64,000 nucleotides of DNA from Plutella xylostella (Eukaryota; Arthropoda; Insecta; Lepidoptera; Plutellidae). Below the pieces are notes generated by a model. That model did no database searches. It saw nothing but the letters and a program-made list of their open reading frames with translations, and was not told the DNA's origin. A program made the translations under genes and the position numbers. Of this stretch, positions 53,401-63,329 are shown one piece after another. The stretch is taken from contig NC_063982.1 of NCBI RefSeq assembly GCF_932276165.1, positions 265,501-329,500 on the forward strand, read 5' to 3'. Position 1 is the stretch's first letter. Each line of letters starts with the position of its first letter.

Positions 53401-54828
53401 ATGTTGTATTTTTTTACATTTTATGCATTTAATTTCGGTACTAACAAGCCCCTTTTCTTTTCAGCTCCAGACTTCCCTCACAAACCATCTCCAAATTACC
53501 CAGCCTACCCTCACAGCACAGAGGCTGTCTACCCACCGACCATAGACTACACTCGGACCTCGGAATACGCACAAGCGCCTACCGCAGAATACACTAGGAC
53601 CTCGGAATACGCACAAGCGCTGACCACAGAGTACGCTAAAACCTCAGAATACGCACTATCGCCGCTGCACGAGTCTGTGAGCTCAACGTCGGTGGACAGT
53701 GAGGAGTTCATGACGGGAGCGCGACAGGCGGCGCATTCGAGCGAGATCGAACTGTGTGATCGAGGTGAGCTGGGTTTGGCATGAATGGGTGGTGAAACTG
53801 GGGAATAGGTACAGCTGGATAGTCTAACCCCCAAAATCATAGAGCTTTTTGATACTTTACAATAGGTTTAACATTTATGCCGTGATATACAAATTTCATT
53901 TTTTTGACTGACGTAATGAATCGAAACACGTGTGTTTCAATGCCAATTTTAACCAAATAAAATACGTCGCGTCCTCATTCACATTCAGAATTTTCATTAA
54001 TTCTCTTTTACTATTATAATATTACTAGATTTTGACCGTAACCATCGCATCGCTTTAAAAGGTTCGTCTACTGGTAACGCACCCTTACTACAGTCATCTG
54101 TTTTTGAGAGACATTTAAAAGTACCTAACAAGTGTACTTACACATTTTCTCAAAGATGAAAAAGAGGCATTTCTTTTTCTTTTGCAGTATCGACGGACCC
54201 ACCTCGCGACTTCCTCATGCATCGACCACCGTCGGTGAGTACCATCCTTGGTTACTCATTGTATTCAATTATCTCTCCTAGAACGTAAGGTTAAACCAGC
54301 AATATTAAGGTAGTTATTCTAAAAAATATCGATGTTTCTGCCTTAGCTTTTATACAGGATGTTGCAAAAATAGTATAATAACCCGAAACCTTCATGTGTA
54401 GCATGATATCTAAGCCCAAAACTGAAAACACAATTTCAAAATTCGCGAAAAAAAAAACTCCATAGTTAAAAGTCACGTGACCAACAAAGTTTCTATGGGT
54501 TTTCGCAAATTTTGAAATTCTGATTTCAGTTTTGGGCTTAGATATACCATGCTGCACATGTATGTTTCGGTTTAGTATAACCCTTTTTGCAACTTCTCTT
54601 CATCTTATGACCTATCTTCGTCCTCGACAGATGCAGCAATACTACGACCGACAAACCCCGAGCTTCGACGAGCTACCTACCCGCGACGTTGGCCCAACAT
54701 CGCCGCCAACGTTGGGCAAACACGACGTGTTCCTGTCCGGGTCTTTCCGGGACGCAGCCGCGTTCGACGGCAGCGCGGGCCGCGGCCGGGGCCGCCTGCT
54801 GCGGGCTGGGGGGAAGTCGCGGGCCTAG
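50432..54828 (+). CDS. 717-aa low-complexity protein with YNQA and SEYA repeats and an RG-rich tail, unidentified
   Basis: Exons 50432-50562, 51144-51238, 51501-51986, 52356-53252, 53465-53764, 54188-54234 and 54631-54828 join in frame to a TAG. ATG 50432 (AAA before it) opens MSEPELTAIFKLQFYRKQKN, followed by a Lys-rich block. Exon 3 is acidic/polar with a compact part (LAETCPIFGPIVQSLWVQYE). Exon 4 begins Pro-rich (LDIPFLPPGLPLPPSMTFPP), then has repeated YNQA units (TYNQAAVTYNQAQF, MTYNQARD) and ends in a possibly folded segment (VVNRELLKQHLDRLRLHDCY). Exon 5 has about three units of TRTSEYAQAPTAEY. The tail is GRGRGRLLRAGGKSRA, a candidate arginine-methylation/RNA-binding RG motif. I do not recognise the family. 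The composition would suit an RNA-granule or germline scaffold (inference only). Confidence 0.85.
54355..54596. mobile_element. Mariner-like palindromic MITE in the last intron of the RG-tail gene
   Basis: CAGGATGTTGCAAAAATAG at the left faces ACCCTTTTTGCAACTTC at the right. Inner arms AATTTCAAAATTCGCG and CGCAAATTTTGAAATTC pair. TA precedes the left end; the right terminus is eroded. Relative of the copy at 6232. Confidence 0.75.
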
Positions 54829-54880
54829 GGGGTCCATAGGTCCTAGGAGTCCAAACTGGTTTGGGTGAATTCCTGTTAAG

Positions 54881-54886
54881 AATAAA
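54881..54886 (+). terminator. Polyadenylation signal of the RG-tail gene
   Basis: AATAAA lies 53 bp after the stop codon. Confidence 0.6.
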
Positions 54887-55636
54887 AGTTTCAGAACAGA
54901 TTAATGGGCAAATTAAGCGTTCGTTTTGGTTGCCCATATTTGTGTGAGACTTCTGTGTTTATACTTTAGCTTAATTGAAGACTGAACAGTTTACGAGGGG
55001 TAGATGGACAGTCAACATAAGAGATGAGTATGCCTCCCAGAGTAATCATTTAGATTCTTCTTCTTAGCGTGTCGGTGAAAGGATCAGCCAGTCAGAATAC
55101 TTAGCTCATTTGATACCCTCCTTACGTGCACCACGATGGTTAAATTTTTCAGATGAAAAATATATGTGTTCCAGAATATGTTTTGAATACTTACGCAAGC
55201 TCTATTATTACCCATTCGTCAGATCGTCTATCTTTTATCTCTAGCTTTTAAGCTCGGAGTGTTTGCGCTGTGCGGTATTCTTATCTCTTTCGTTGACTGT
55301 ACATTGCTGGTTACGTGTTATGTTAGATATATATCTGTTATGATAGATTCAAATGTTATGATGACAAGCCCTGAAACACGTCTTATAATTAAATATTCCG
55401 CGTGTGATTATTTATATTCTTGATAAACAGAATCGGGAGAATAATTCTCAGATTCTTGTACTTCTCTCAAATAGTATTAGTAGTTAAGTCTGCGCCATCA
55501 CTGAAGTCCGACAGCCGCGGCGCTGTTTTCAACTTTGTCTGTACTGATCTGAAGTACTTATACTTATAGAACTTAATGTCTGATAGTATAATATGATAGA
55601 TTAGTTCCGCATTTTGGCCATATTTAAGTCAGTGTA
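54887..55636. other. Intergenic, nothing recognised
   Basis: AT-rich with no supported coding region. Confidence 0.4.
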
Positions 55637-55849
55637 CAGTGCCACAAACATATCTGTTCCGGTGTCAGTTAACAAAATTGGTCCATATCTCATTATTTAC
55701 TAATAAATTATACATTTATATAGATTAGATAGGTTTATTAAAACAGCAAGGGTAAATTACCATTACAGGAAAACATAACATCTTAAAGAATGAAGAAATA
55801 TTAGACGTTTACGTGAGCTCTCACCGGAACAGATAAGTTTGTGGCACTA
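55637..55849. mobile_element. Mariner-like MITE
   Basis: The inverted ends are CAGTGCCACAAACATATCTG and CAGATAAGTTTGTGGCACTA, flanked by TA on both sides. Inner GTTCCGGTG and CACCGGAAC extend the pairing. The body is AT-rich and non-coding. Confidence 0.8.
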
Positions 55850-56254
55850 TACTCATATATTTTTTTGCTCAAATTGCCAAAGTGTTGCCATTATATGCTA
55901 AATGTTAACATAGATATATTTTTTGTTATTTTTTTCTATATTTTATAAGATTTTCTTATACAAGCTACTGTAAGGGACCTCGCGAAAAGTGCGAATATGT
56001 ACCTAACAATAACATCGAATATTTCTTAGGATTATCAGATAAATAATTGAAAAAACTGTAAGAGATGAATACGATTGGCCACACTCCACTATAACGGAGA
56101 TGTCCACGGATACGAAAATATACGAGTATGATTTTTGTGTCGGATGAATCCATTAAATCGGATGAGGACTGGCCTGTATAGACAGGCATCGGGTACCTAG
56201 TACCTATAGGTACTTATCAATACTTATAGTGTACTTATAGGTATTTACTAGTTT

Positions 56255-56505
56255 GACGGTCGAATGGCGTAGTGGTTAGTGGCCCTGACTGCTATGCCGA
56301 AGGTCCCGGGTTCGATTCCCGGCTGGGGCAGATATTTGTTTAAAGACAGATATTTGTACTCCGGTCTTGGGTGTTGATATTTATATTTAGTAGCTATCTA
56401 TCTATGTATTTGTGTACATATATCAGCTGTCCGACACCCATAACACAGGTTCTGCCTAGCTTGGGGTCGGATGGCCGTGTGTGAGATGTCCCCACATATA
56501 CATAA
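56255..56505 (+). mobile_element. Intact tRNA-derived SINE
   Basis: A-box-like GGTCGAATGGCGTAGTGG and B-box GGGTTCGATTCC form the tRNA head. GGGGCAGATATTTG, GTATCTATCTATGTA-type sequence, CAGCTGTCCGACACCC and GGGGTCGGATGGCCGTGTG form the body. It is the reference copy for the relics at 1890, 32060, 36036 and 43100. Confidence 0.85.
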
Positions 56506-57162
56506 TATTGTTATTAAACTTGTTCATAGTTCATAGAAAGCAACATCATCATCTTTCTAAGGTACCTAGATGTAAAACCAATAGTATTTTTAATTACTTA
56601 CAAGCTACTAGTTTGATTTTAGTGTAAGAATCTCGATCAATAGTACCTAGCCGTATGAGTCTAGGATTATTTTGTAAATGTTTCACTTGGGTATTCCGTC
56701 CAATTTGATTTACTTAACTACTTTTATATAAAACATAGATGCATTCGCTAGATACTTACATAACATCTGTACTTACTGTGTTGTATTTATCTTAAACATT
56801 ACTATGTCCTTACAGCCATTTAGGCCTACATTGAATTACACTACAGTTTATCTCGACTAAAAACGAACCTAGGACGTTTATATTTTGACGTAAATCTAAC
56901 TTTTTATATTTGTAGCTACACATAAATTGATAATATGAGAAACTTAGTTCGATGTGTGTAAAGACTGTAAATTAGACTGAATAAACCGAGACTGTTTTTT
57001 GTAATGTACTTAGTCCAGACTTTATAGATGTTTAGGAGCATAGACTTATAAATCTAAGTTGGTTTAGGTACTTGTTCGTAAATTTTATTGAATAAAGTTA
57101 CCTACATATTTCCTTATTAATTTACTTTTCATTTAGTTCATCTTCCTTTACTATATTTTTAC
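56506..57162. other. Intergenic, nothing recognised
   Basis: AT-rich; no gene or element boundaries seen. Confidence 0.4.
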
Positions 57163-57368
57163 CCGACTGCCGAAGGAGGAGGGTAATGTTTTTTTCGATT
57201 GTATGTTTGTATGTATGTATGTTTGTCTGTTTCTTTGTTCCCTCCTATAGCCTAAACGACTTGATACATTTTGATGTATGAGGTATCGTTAGAAGCGTAT
57301 TGATTGCGCAATGGTTATAGGCTATGTGACGTTACATTAAAATGTATATAGCGCCCTCTAGAGGACAT

Positions 57369-58523
57369 GAGAGGCAATGCGCAGTCGGGCTATTATTGGA
57401 TACGACCAAGGCATATGATAGGGTTCAATATACAATTTTATTGAATAAACTATATGATATTGGAATACGCGGACTTGCGCATAAATGGCTTTCATCATAC
57501 CTTAAAAATAGAGAACAATTCGTTGAAATCAACCATACAGACCCATCAACTAGTTTAATCAAACGTATTAGATCAGATGGCATTAATATCAACGCATCTA
57601 TACCTCAAGGGAGTGTAATTGGATGCTTATTATTTCTGATTTACATAAACGACCTTCCCAAAATCATGAAAGAACCATGCGTTTTGTTTGCGGACGATAT
57701 ATCTCTACTTACCTCATGCCAAGACAACACAATAATAAATTTCAAACTTACTAATATATTAAATAAAGTAAAAGATTGGATGGATGATCATAACCTACAA
57801 ATAAATTATGAAAAATCTAAACTAATAACCTTTCATCCCTACCAAAAAGATCCACTAAAAATTTGCTTCACGTTCAACGGTGTAAAATTAAAAGAAGTAA
57901 ACGAATTCCCCCTTCTCGGTATAACCATAGATACAAACATAAATTGGAAACCCCATATTCAAAAGATAAGACAAAAACTTTCCAGATTTTCCTACGCCCT
58001 ACAAGAAATAAAAAAGACAACTGATTTAAACACTGCACTAGTAACCTACTACGCTTACGCATATGCGTGGCTTATGTATGGCATAATCCTATGGGGAAAT
58101 AGCACCGATGCACCTGACCTTTTTACTCTCCAGAAAAAACTCGTAAGAATTATGATGAATATTAAAGTAACTGACTCTTGTAAACCATACTTCCAAAAAC
58201 TTGAATTACTGACCTTACCTTGTATTTACATATTAGAAATATGCAAATTTGTTCGGAACTACCCAGAATACTATGTTAAAAGAGACAATCTTAATAGAAA
58301 ATATGAACAGCGCCGCAACAAAAATAATTTAATTTTACCGCTTAGCCGAATGAAACTCTACTCTTCAAGTGTATACATTTCTTCAGTAAAAATATATAAT
58401 AAATTACCCGAAACATTAAAAAGCAATAATAATACAAAAAATTTCATTTACAAACTAAAAAAATTACTATTACAGAAATCTTACTATTCTATTAACGAGT
58501 ATTTGGACGATGAGGAATTATGA
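57369..58523 (+). pseudogene. Reverse-transcriptase fragment of the truncated LINE
   Basis: About 384 codons are open. The palm motifs are LLDTTKAYDRV, INASIPQGSVIGCLLFLIYI and the catalytic LFADDISLL, followed by FPLLGITID and a C-terminal region with YGIILWGN. The endonuclease and the first RT blocks are missing. The frame runs into upstream host-repeat sequence, so the apparent start is not real. Probably Jockey/CR1-group, but distinct from the LINE at 21429. Confidence 0.88.
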
Positions 58524-58832
58524 TATTGTGAAGATTGCTGTAAATTTTATGTATGTAAAATTACCAATGCAAATTAGAGTGACATTTACGAATAGAATGA
58601 ATTTAATAAGAGTAAATTAATTAAAATAATAATAATATTAATAAGATAAAATTATTTAATCTAACTAAATTTATTTATGCAAATGCTAAGTCCTCCTCCT
58701 TTCTTCTCTTAATAGGAAATTGCTGTGCCCTCCCGGGTCCATAATGATCGCTTGTTTATTATTTTAACACCCTTATGTAAGTAACACTAATTATGGAATG
58801 CAATAAAGATTTGAATTGAATTGAATTGAATT
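57369..58832 (+). mobile_element. 5'-truncated LINE with (TTGAA)n tail
   Basis: GACAT occurs at the left edge (57364-57368) and again after the tail (58833-58837). The undisturbed sequence in copy 1 of the host repeat reads GAGGACATAACGTGATGATC. The tail (TTGAA)n is at 58811-58832. Confidence 0.88.
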
Positions 58833-58945
58833 GACATTAAGTGATGATCGAAAAAATAATATTTTTCCAACTATGCCGTGTGGGGTATCAAATAAAAGGG
58901 CTTAATTAGCACATTACAAAATTATGCATATTTAAATAACAACAC

Positions 58946-59445
58946 TAGGGCATGCAATACCGCAATACCGGTATTCGTAATACCGGTATTAGGGACAAAA
59001 TTCACGCTTTTTTCAATACCGGTATTGTAAGTTAATACCGGTATTGAAGTAATACCGGAATTTGACTTTTTTAGGCTATAATAAAGCGATTAAGATATAG
59101 TATTCCTATGTACTATGAAAGCGCACTTGTTTCCAACCGTTTGATGCAGTTTTCGGCCGTTTGATATCTACTGTTGACCATGCGTTAACGGACACTGGAT
59201 GTAAAAATAATAATTTATTGTAAAATTTAAACTCTAATACCCAATTCTCGTAAAAATCTATTACAAAATACTGAATTTCATTGCTTTTTCTCGTTTTATT
59301 TTGACCTATACGACCTTTAATCACAATATATGCCATTTATTACAAGGAAATCTAATACCGGTATTAATACCGGGATCCCGGTATTGAGTTGCAATACCGG
59401 AACTCAATACCGGTATTGAAAATAGTTCCGGTATTGCATGCCCTA
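58946..59445. mobile_element. 500-bp hAT-type MITE with AATACCGGTATT subterminal repeats
   Basis: Perfect 17-bp TIRs start TAGGGCATGCAATACCG. The 8-bp duplication AACAACAC lies at 58938-58945 and 59446-59453. Copy 1 of the host repeat has a single AACAACAC followed by CAAAATTATT at the matching place. About ten AATACCGG/CCGGTATT words cluster in the outer 100 bp of each end, as expected of transposase-binding sites. Confidence 0.95.
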
Positions 59446-59867
59446 AACAACACCAAAATTATTGAAATAATAAATGTTCATAAACTAAAACCCGACTAAC
59501 TACTAACGTAAAATTTCATAAAATAAAAAGAACTAAAAAGTTTGAAATAAAAAAATATAATTGTAAACAAACAAAAAACTCGACTGCACGCTAAAAAGAT
59601 GAAAACAAGCCCCAATGTTAATGGAAAGTATCGCAGGCGGGGACCAACTTCACCGCCACACAAGGCCGTTTTCTAAGATACTTTCCATTAACATTGGGGC
59701 TTGATTTCATCTTTTTAGCGTGCAGTCGGGTTTTTTGTTTGTTTATATTAAACTTATAGGTACCTACGTAACGAAGGTATGGTTTATCCTATACATTGTA
59801 ACTGTGCCTGTGTACTTATCATGTAGGTACCTATCTATTTTATTTATTCAGAGATACCTAATCAAAG

Positions 59868-60128
59868 ATGGCATTTCACCACAGCAGATGTAATTTAGCC
59901 TCAATGCCCAGAGCAATGGACACCGAAGTACCTTTTAACATAAAAGGACCATTCCAGCGTTGCGCTCACAAATACATCCTGAATTTAGCCATTTCTGTAG
60001 AAACTATTTGTAGAACGGAAGGCCGCCGGGGACGCTGTCTTTGCCTCACTTGCGAAAAACTAAAATACAAAATGGCGCCCACCCGTCTGGCGCCAAATTT
60101 TCCCGCCACAGACTTGAAAATGGCGTAA
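59868..60128 (+). CDS. Small open frame, doubtful
   Basis: 86 codons from MAFHHSRCNLASM to FPATDLKMA with ATG and TAA, in a patch of higher GC than its surroundings. It shows no domain and no neighbouring exon. It may be part of a dispersed repeat (GGCGCCCACCCGTCTGGCGCC is itself an inverted box) or chance. Confidence 0.15.
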   Translation: MAFHHSRCNLASMPRAMDTEVPFNIKGPFQRCAHKYILNLAISVETICRTEGRRGRCLCLTCEKLKYKMAPTRLAPNFPATDLKMA

Positions 60129-61040
60129 CTACTCCCGTATGTTTAACAATTTTCAACCTTATTTCTGGTATTTTATGCAATGTTTTGCATTAAATAGAAG
60201 GGAATTGGATTTTTAAAGAAAACTATAGAGAAACCGAACTTTATTTTCGGCGGCAAAAGAAAATATACTGAAAAAGCCAGTAGGAGATTGGTTTTCACAA
60301 TGCAGCAAATTTTCAGAACAGTTAAATATATTGTACAATTGCGGAACCAAAGTTTCTTTCCTTTTGAGTAGGTATTGGGCTGATTTTTGTGTGCACAGTT
60401 CAAGAGATATTAATGTTAACTTTTGGCTGATTAACTTGGACTTATTGGAGGTGAGGGTGGGGTTGCCAGGTGAGTCGCGACATATCAGCGAAGGGGGTGT
60501 TCTAACGCGGTCTAGCCAGGTCATGTGGGTGTGACTTGTTTTTGTACCTAGCTACCTAACGTACATACCTAATTAATATAATCATCTGTCCACTTCTAGC
60601 AGGCAGGTCAATGTAGCCGCCCCTGAAGGAAGGAAATGTAGCCCCACCTCTGCCTACCCCCGCAAGGGAGTACATTAGTACAAGGTGTGAGTGTTTATAT
60701 TATTATTATATTATAATAGGGTACAATTTAAATCGTCACCAAAAAAACTTTTTGTACGCTAAGGTTTAGCACCAATAAAATTGATTAGGACCATATTAAT
60801 TAAACTTAAACCAAAACTGAGATACCCAAACAATAACGTTCCAAAATAAATAAACACGCCCCAAAATAATTGTAAGTTTACAATAGAAAATCTTTTTCGT
60901 CGCAAAAACGGATAAATCATCACCAAATTATGCTATACTTACATAAAAACATTGACACCAAAACTAAGTGTTAAATTTTTTTTTTATATCACCAAATTAT
61001 CCTACTCAAAAACACACACAGATAGACAGGTAGGTAGATA
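60129..61040. repeat. Intergenic with a degenerate periodic-word element at about 60720-61010
   Basis: 60720-61010 is made of loosely spaced CACCAAA, ACCATA and CCAAAA words. ACGGATAAATCATCACCAAA at 60909 is the complement of TTTGGTGATGATTTATCCGT at 63777. The style resembles the insertion at 15350-16114. Confidence 0.5.
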
Positions 61041-61451
61041 GATAGATTCTACGTGTATGCATACGACCACTCGCTTTTCGCTGTACATGTATGTATAATA
61101 TGTATTTACGTGATAGGTCGCACCTTATCGTAATTTTTAACGATTTCAATGCACTTACACACATAGGGTTCATCTAGATTCCCTTTGTTCCCATCGAGTC
61201 ACACATCAAACCTGTCACACTGTATACAGTTGGGAATTCTTCATGAAAAGTGTGCCATCTAGTCACAGTGTTACTCGATGGGAGTGTTACTCGTTGGGAA
61301 TGATTTATTTCTGAATTCCAAACCAGCCGCTGTAACTGGATGGGAACATAAACTAGAAAATTCCCAACTGTTCTCCCGTTACTCGTTAAGATTTGTTCAG
61401 TGATGATGAATGATGATGATGCCTAACCAGTGATAGGTACTGTGACTTATA

Positions 61452-61820
61452 CAGTGTGTTGTTTTTCGGACCCGACAAACTTTAAGGGTGGATTCTACAT
61501 GTAATTTCATCGAGAAAAAACCCCCATATGTGGGGTCAAATCTCAATATTCTAGAAATGGCGGCCATTTTAAAGTTGCTTTGAACTTTTTTTATGTAACT
61601 TTTAAGCAGTTGTGAATATTTTAAATGAATAGAGATGAATTTTTGCGGATAATAGCATTTTATTTCATGTCCGTAAGGCGTTTAAATCTCGAGATGATTT
61701 TCTAAACGAAGAAGAAAATGTAATTTAAGTTACTTAGACCCCCACATATGGGGGTTTTTTCTCGATGATATTACTCGTAGAAACCCTTAAAGTTTGTCGG
61801 GTCCGAAAAACAACACACTG
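61452..61820. mobile_element. Mariner-like MITE, nearly perfect long palindrome
   Basis: TA is on both sides (61450-61451, 61821-61822). The first 38 bp, starting CAGTGTGTTGTTTTTCGGAC, are exactly inverted at the right end, and further pairing (TCATCGAGAAAAAACCCCCA) extends the arms to about 85 bp. It is nested in the element at 61182. Confidence 0.92.
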
Positions 61821-62535
61821 TATAAGTATTTAATATTACGAATTTTTTTATTTTCGTTTCTTGAAAAAGTATGAAAATAGAAATTATTATACCGAACAAT
61901 CAAATAAGTTTAATTAAACTAGTTAACAATAAAATTATAAAATCAAAACCGAATTGTAAAATCCAATCATTTTTTTTCTATGAATGATAGATAGATACTG
62001 GGTGGGTAGTACAGCAGTAGCCACAAAATAATAGAGAAAATGAAAACTTTCATTTCCTAAATTTTGCGTGGAGGTGACTTTATGGCAGTTTGATATTATT
62101 TACTTATCGACTCATATCTGCTCTGCTTCACCATGAAGAAATAATTAGGTACTTCCGAAGTACCTACCTCAGATTAATGATGACCTGGCGCTTACACCGC
62201 GGGCGCGCCTCGGACATATACGGAATATGCAGATGATCTCAAAATAATGGCGAAAATTATGGGGACCAACACAGATCTAGTACTTACGTACTTATTTATT
62301 TATTTTATTCGGAAAACTTAAACTAGTAAAAACTTAATATTACTAATTTGCATAACAGCCATGTAGTAGTTATAGTTATCGCATATGGTGGAATTCAGAT
62401 CCATTGGACTCTTGTATTGGCTCAAAAGACTTGATGAGGTTTCACTAGCGCCATCTATCTTAATCTCTTATTCCCTCCATCCAAAGGTTGTCTGGCGCTT
62501 TTAGTGATAAGACCGCCTTTTGTACCCTAATTAGG

Positions 62536-62640
62536 TTCATCATCTTTAGCCTATAGCAGTCCACTGCTGGACGTAGGTCTCTCCCAAAGCACGCCACTGG
62601 ATGTGATCTTTAGCTTTCCGCATCCAAATTAAGTTACAAC
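62536..62640 (-). repeat. Decayed RTE-like LINE tail
   Basis: TCATCATCTTTAGCCTATAG, CCACTGCTGGACGTAGG, CTCTCCCAAAGCACGCCA and TTTCCGCATCCAA match the RTE tails at 2132 and 63011. Confidence 0.7.
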
Positions 62641-63010
62641 TTGTATATTTTATTATTATTTTGGAGTGTACAAATAAAGTGTATTCTATTCTATAATCGG
62701 TTTTTGTCTATGGTGGAAAATTCTTCATTGAAAATCCCAACAAGTTACTGTGACTTGTTGGGAATTTTTATTTTCATAGTCCCAACTAGTTACAGTGTTA
62801 CAGTTGTATGTGACACGTTGGGAATTAAGGAAAAGGGTGTTTCAACGAGTAACAGAGTGTGGACTGATGGGAATTTTGAACATAAAATTCCCAACGAGTA
62901 ACAGTGTGACTGGTTGAGGTGTGACTGGCTGGGAACAAAGGCTAGATTCTAGATATGCAGGTTTCCTCACGATGTTTTCCGTCACCGTAAAAGTCCGTGA
63001 GACTTACCTA

Positions 63011-63329
63011 TCATCATCATCAGCCAATAATCATCCACTGCTGGACATAGGCCTCTCCCAAGGAGCGCCACAACACTCGGTCCTCGGCCTTCCTCATCCA
63101 ACCACTACCGGCTACCCGCCTAAGGTCGTCACGCCACGCCCACGCTGCGTTTGCCTGTTCGTGGTCTCCACTCGAGAACTCGTCTACCCCAACGGTTATC
63201 GGTTCTTCGGCAGATATGACCAGCCCACTGCCACTTCAGCTTGCATATTTTGACAGCTATGTCGGTAACCTTAGTCCTCTGACGGATAACCTCATTTCTG
63301 ATACGATCCATCAGAGAAACCCCAAGCAA
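63011..63329 (-). mobile_element. 5'-truncated RTE-like LINE tail
   Basis: Near-identical to 38286-38636, with the same (ATG)n tail and the same C-terminal RT words on the - strand (KLKWQWAGHICRRTDNRWGR). A roughly 20-bp deletion around 63135 relative to the other copy breaks the frame. No clear target duplication. Confidence 0.85.

Larger units (their letters stand above)
57163..59741 (+). repeat. Repeat family A, copy 2, carrying two nested insertions
   Basis: It starts CCCGACTGCCGAAGGAGGAG and ends GCGTGCAGTCGGG, so CCCGACTGC is inverted at the two ends. Its right side (59585-59741) folds back on itself over about 45 bp (CCCCAATGTTAATGGAAAGT with ACTTTCCATTAACATTGGGG). It is split by the LINE piece at 57369-58832 and the hAT MITE at 58946-59445. 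Copy 1 at 25337 lacks both. Confidence 0.8.
61182..62941. mobile_element. 1.76-kb TIR element with 8-bp target duplication and subterminal AACGAGTAACAGTGT words
   Basis: CTAGATTC occurs at 61174-61181 and 62942-62949. The ends CCTTTGTTCCCATCGAGTCA and TGACTGGCTGGGAACAAAGG are imperfect inverted repeats of about 40 bp. Inside both ends, TTCCCAACNAGTTACAGTGT-like words recur in both orientations (61215-61400 and 62700-62925). No transposase. A mariner MITE (61452-61820) and other relics lie within. Confidence 0.85.
61041..63000. repeat. GGTGACTC/GCAGGTTTCCTCACG-type repeat split by a larger element
   Basis: The left part (61060-61181: CGCTTTTCGCTGTACATG, ACGTGATAGGTCG) and the right part (62942-63000: AGATATGCAGGTTTCCTCACG) are halves of one repeat, split by the element at 61182-62941. 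Confidence 0.6.

Noticed and set aside
61040..62941. CRISPR-like or satellite array suggested by repeated AACGAGTAACAGTGT words
   Set aside because: Words are irregularly spaced and in both orientations, and the TIRs with an 8-bp duplication show a DNA transposon; the genome is eukaryotic.
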